DNA from: Betaproteobacteria bacterium | GTDB lineage: Bacteria > Pseudomonadota > Gammaproteobacteria > Burkholderiales > SG8-39 | Reading direction: 5' to 3' | NCBI GenBank assembly: GCA_012274205.1 | Contig: JAAOZY010000160.1 | Span: 1 to 7,380, forward strand | Length of the DNA stretch: 7,380 nucleotides | Part shown: positions 6,011-7,380 of the stretch, in pieces | Numbering within the stretch: position 1 is the first letter of the stretch | How the letters are laid out: every line of letters starts with the position of its first letter | The notes under the pieces: model-generated | Databases searched by the model: none | The model's input: only the letters and a program-made list of their open reading frames with translations | Told to the model about the DNA's origin: nothing | Program-made: the position numbers and the translations under genes

Positions 6011-6991
6011 ATGAGAATTTCCGTACTGGGCGCCGGCGCCTGGGGCACGGCGATCGCTGCCAGCCTCAGCGCGAGGCACAACACCCTGCTGTGGGGCCGC
6101 GATCCTGCGCAGTGCGGCGCCATCGCCCGCGCACGCCGCAACGAACGCTATCTGCCTGAAATCGAACTGCCGCCGCAGCTCGCGATCGAAGCGGATTTTG
6201 CCGCGGCAAGCGCCTGCGCAGAATTGCTGCTGGTAGCAACGCCCACGGCGGCGCTTGCGCACATGCTCGCGCGCCTTGCGCCGCTGGGAAAGCCGCTGAT
6301 ATGGCTGTGCAAGGGTTTCGAACCGCAAAGCGCCGAGCTGGCGCACCAGATCGCTGCGCGCATCCTGCCACCCGGCAGCGCCTATGGCGTGCTCTCCGGC
6401 CCCAGTTTTGCGCTGGAGGTCGCGCGCGGCTTGCCGACGGCGCTCACGCTGGCCTCGGCCGACGCCGGCTTCAGCCAGTCCGCCGCGCGCGCACTGCACG
6501 GCGCGCGCCTGCGCGTCTACTACAGCAGCGACCTTGCCGGCGTGGAGATCGGCGGCGCGGTCAAGAACGTCATGGCCATTGCTACCGGCATTGCCGATGG
6601 CCTCGGCCTCGGCGCCAATGCGCGCGCCGCGCTGATTACACGCGGACTGGCCGAGATTACGCGGCTCGGCGTGAGGCTCGGCGGCCGTCCCGCGACCTTT
6701 ACCGGGCTCACCGGCGCCGGCGATCTGATCCTGACCTGCACCGGCGAGCTGTCGCGCAATCGGCGCGTGGGACTCGCGCTGGCGCAGGGACGCAAGCTGG
6801 AGGACATCCTGCGCGAACTTGGGCATGTGGCCGAAGGCGTGTACACCGCTGCTGCGGTGGAGAAGCGCGCGGCACAGCTGGGCATCGACATGCCGATCAC
6901 CCAGTCCGTGTGCGCCGTACTGTCGGGCCGGGCCACGCCGCGCGAGGCGGTGGAGCAACTGCTCGCGCGCGACCCGAAGAGCGAGAGCTAA
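6011..6991 (+). CDS. gpsA: NAD(P)H-dependent glycerol-3-phosphate dehydrogenase
   Basis: A 326-aa cytoplasmic enzyme reducing dihydroxyacetone phosphate to sn-glycerol-3-phosphate, the backbone precursor of phospholipids. The N-terminal Rossmann motif is VLGAGAWGTAIAASL (5 on). WLCKGFE (98 on) and VLSGPSFALEVARGLPTA (127 on) follow. The catalytic lysine lies in IGGAVKNVMAIATGIADG (Lys185), and the substrate-binding region is FTGLTGAGDLILTCTGELSRN (230 on), with VAEGVYTA and MPITQSVCAVL near the C-terminus. Length is normal for the family. The ATG at 6011 starts directly with the Rossmann strand; no clear Shine-Dalgarno precedes it, so it may depend on translation of the SH3 gene 31 nt upstream. 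It converges with trmL, with only 14 nt between stop codons. Confidence 0.97.
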   Translation: MRISVLGAGAWGTAIAASLSARHNTLLWGRDPAQCGAIARARRNERYLPEIELPPQLAIEADFAAASACAELLLVATPTAALAHMLARLAPLGKPLIWLCKGFEPQSAELAHQIAARILPPGSAYGVLSGPSFALEVARGLPTALTLASADAGFSQSAARALHGARLRVYYSSDLAGVEIGGAVKNVMAIATGIADGLGLGANARAALITRGLAEITRLGVRLGGRPATFTGLTGAGDLILTCTGELSRNRRVGLALAQGRKLEDILRELGHVAEGVYTAAAVEKRAAQLGIDMPITQSVCAVLSGRATPREAVEQLLARDPKSES

Positions 6992-7005
6992 GGCAAGAGG
7001 CAGGT

Positions 7006-7380
7006 CTAGGCGGCCCCGGCGAAGCCCTGCTGGCGCCAGGCTTCGTAGACCGCCACCGCTACCGCATTGGAAAGATTGAGGCTGCGGTTGCCCGGTCGCA
7101 GCGGCAGGCGCAGGCGCTGCTCGGCCGGCACGCTCGTTAGTATCTCCGGCGGCAGGCCGCGCGTTTCCGGTCCGAACAGCAGCGCGTCGCCGGCGCGGTA
7201 TTCTGGCTCGGTATGGCGGCGCAGCGCGCGTGTGGAGAAGGCGAATACGCGCCGGCCGCGCAGGTGTGCACAGGCGGCTTCCCAGTCCTTGTGCACGATC
7301 AGCGTGGCGTATTCGTGATAATCAAGGCCGGCGCGCTTCAGTTCGCCGTCGTCAAGGCGAAAACTCAGCGGCCCGACCAG
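7006..7380 (-). CDS. trmL: tRNA (cytidine/uridine-2'-O-)-methyltransferase TrmL, 5' end cut by window
   Basis: A SPOUT-fold methyltransferase that uses S-adenosylmethionine to 2'-O-methylate the wobble base (position 34) of certain leucine tRNAs. The visible 124 codons begin inside the protein at LVGPLSFRLDD; about 30 N-terminal residues lie beyond position 7380. The sequence RAGLDYHEYA follows, then FGPETRGLP (the SAM-binding knot loop), and RSLNLSNAVAVAVYEAWRQ close to the C-terminus, which is the diagnostic TrmL/SpoU motif. The frame is open to the window edge. A GTG at 7296 lies inside the domain and is not the start. TrmL also lies close to gpsA in E. coli, there separated by cysE, which is absent here. 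Confidence 0.94.
   Translation of the reverse strand: MVGPLSFRLDDGELKRAGLDYHEYATLIVHKDWEAACAHLRGRRVFAFSTRALRRHTEPEYRAGDALLFGPETRGLPPEILTSVPAEQRLRLPLRPGNRSLNLSNAVAVAVYEAWRQQGFAGAA

Noticed and set aside
5801..6958. 385-codon open frame on the minus strand
   Set aside because: It is antisense to gpsA and the end of the SH3 gene; composition is a shadow of the plus-strand codons.

Overview
The window is a GC-rich, densely packed bacterial chromosome segment. Gene order and protein sequences point to a betaproteobacterium (inference; no rRNA is present). The backbone resembles the E. coli gpmM-envC / yibN-grxC-secB-gpsA-(cysE)-trmL neighbourhood, with these differences: the phosphoglycerate mutase is the cofactor-dependent GpmA type, cysE is absent, a small SH3-domain protein lies between secB and gpsA, and a large NodU/CmcH-family carbamoyltransferase lies between the rhodanese gene and grxC.

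Layout. Positions 1-1096 (minus) hold most of envC, a murein-hydrolase activator with a signal peptide, a long coiled coil and a degenerate LytM domain; its 3' end is outside the window. It overlaps by 4 nt the upstream gpmA (1093-1842, minus), and a near-perfect 22-bp inverted repeat sits inside the start of envC. A 186-bp divergent region (1843-2028) with an AT-rich imperfect palindrome separates gpmA from a plus-strand series: membrane-anchored rhodanese (2029-2436), a 162-bp hairpin-rich spacer, carbamoyltransferase (2599-4599), grxC (4665-4928), secB (5048-5515), an exported SH3 protein (5530-5979) and gpsA (6011-6991). A convergent, partial trmL (7006-7380, minus) closes the window.

How the genes fit together. 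Most are housekeeping: glycolysis (GpmA), septal cell-wall splitting (EnvC), sulfur/thiol chemistry (rhodanese, glutaredoxin 3), protein export (SecB), phospholipid precursor synthesis (GpsA) and tRNA wobble methylation (TrmL). The carbamoyltransferase is the outlier. Its family O-carbamoylates sugars or natural products, yet no glycosyltransferase or biosynthetic partner is visible. It is about 90 residues longer than the TobZ-type N-terminal layout and is preceded by a structured spacer. It is the best candidate for lineage-specific biology here. I found no CRISPR array, tRNA, rRNA, transposase or prophage gene.
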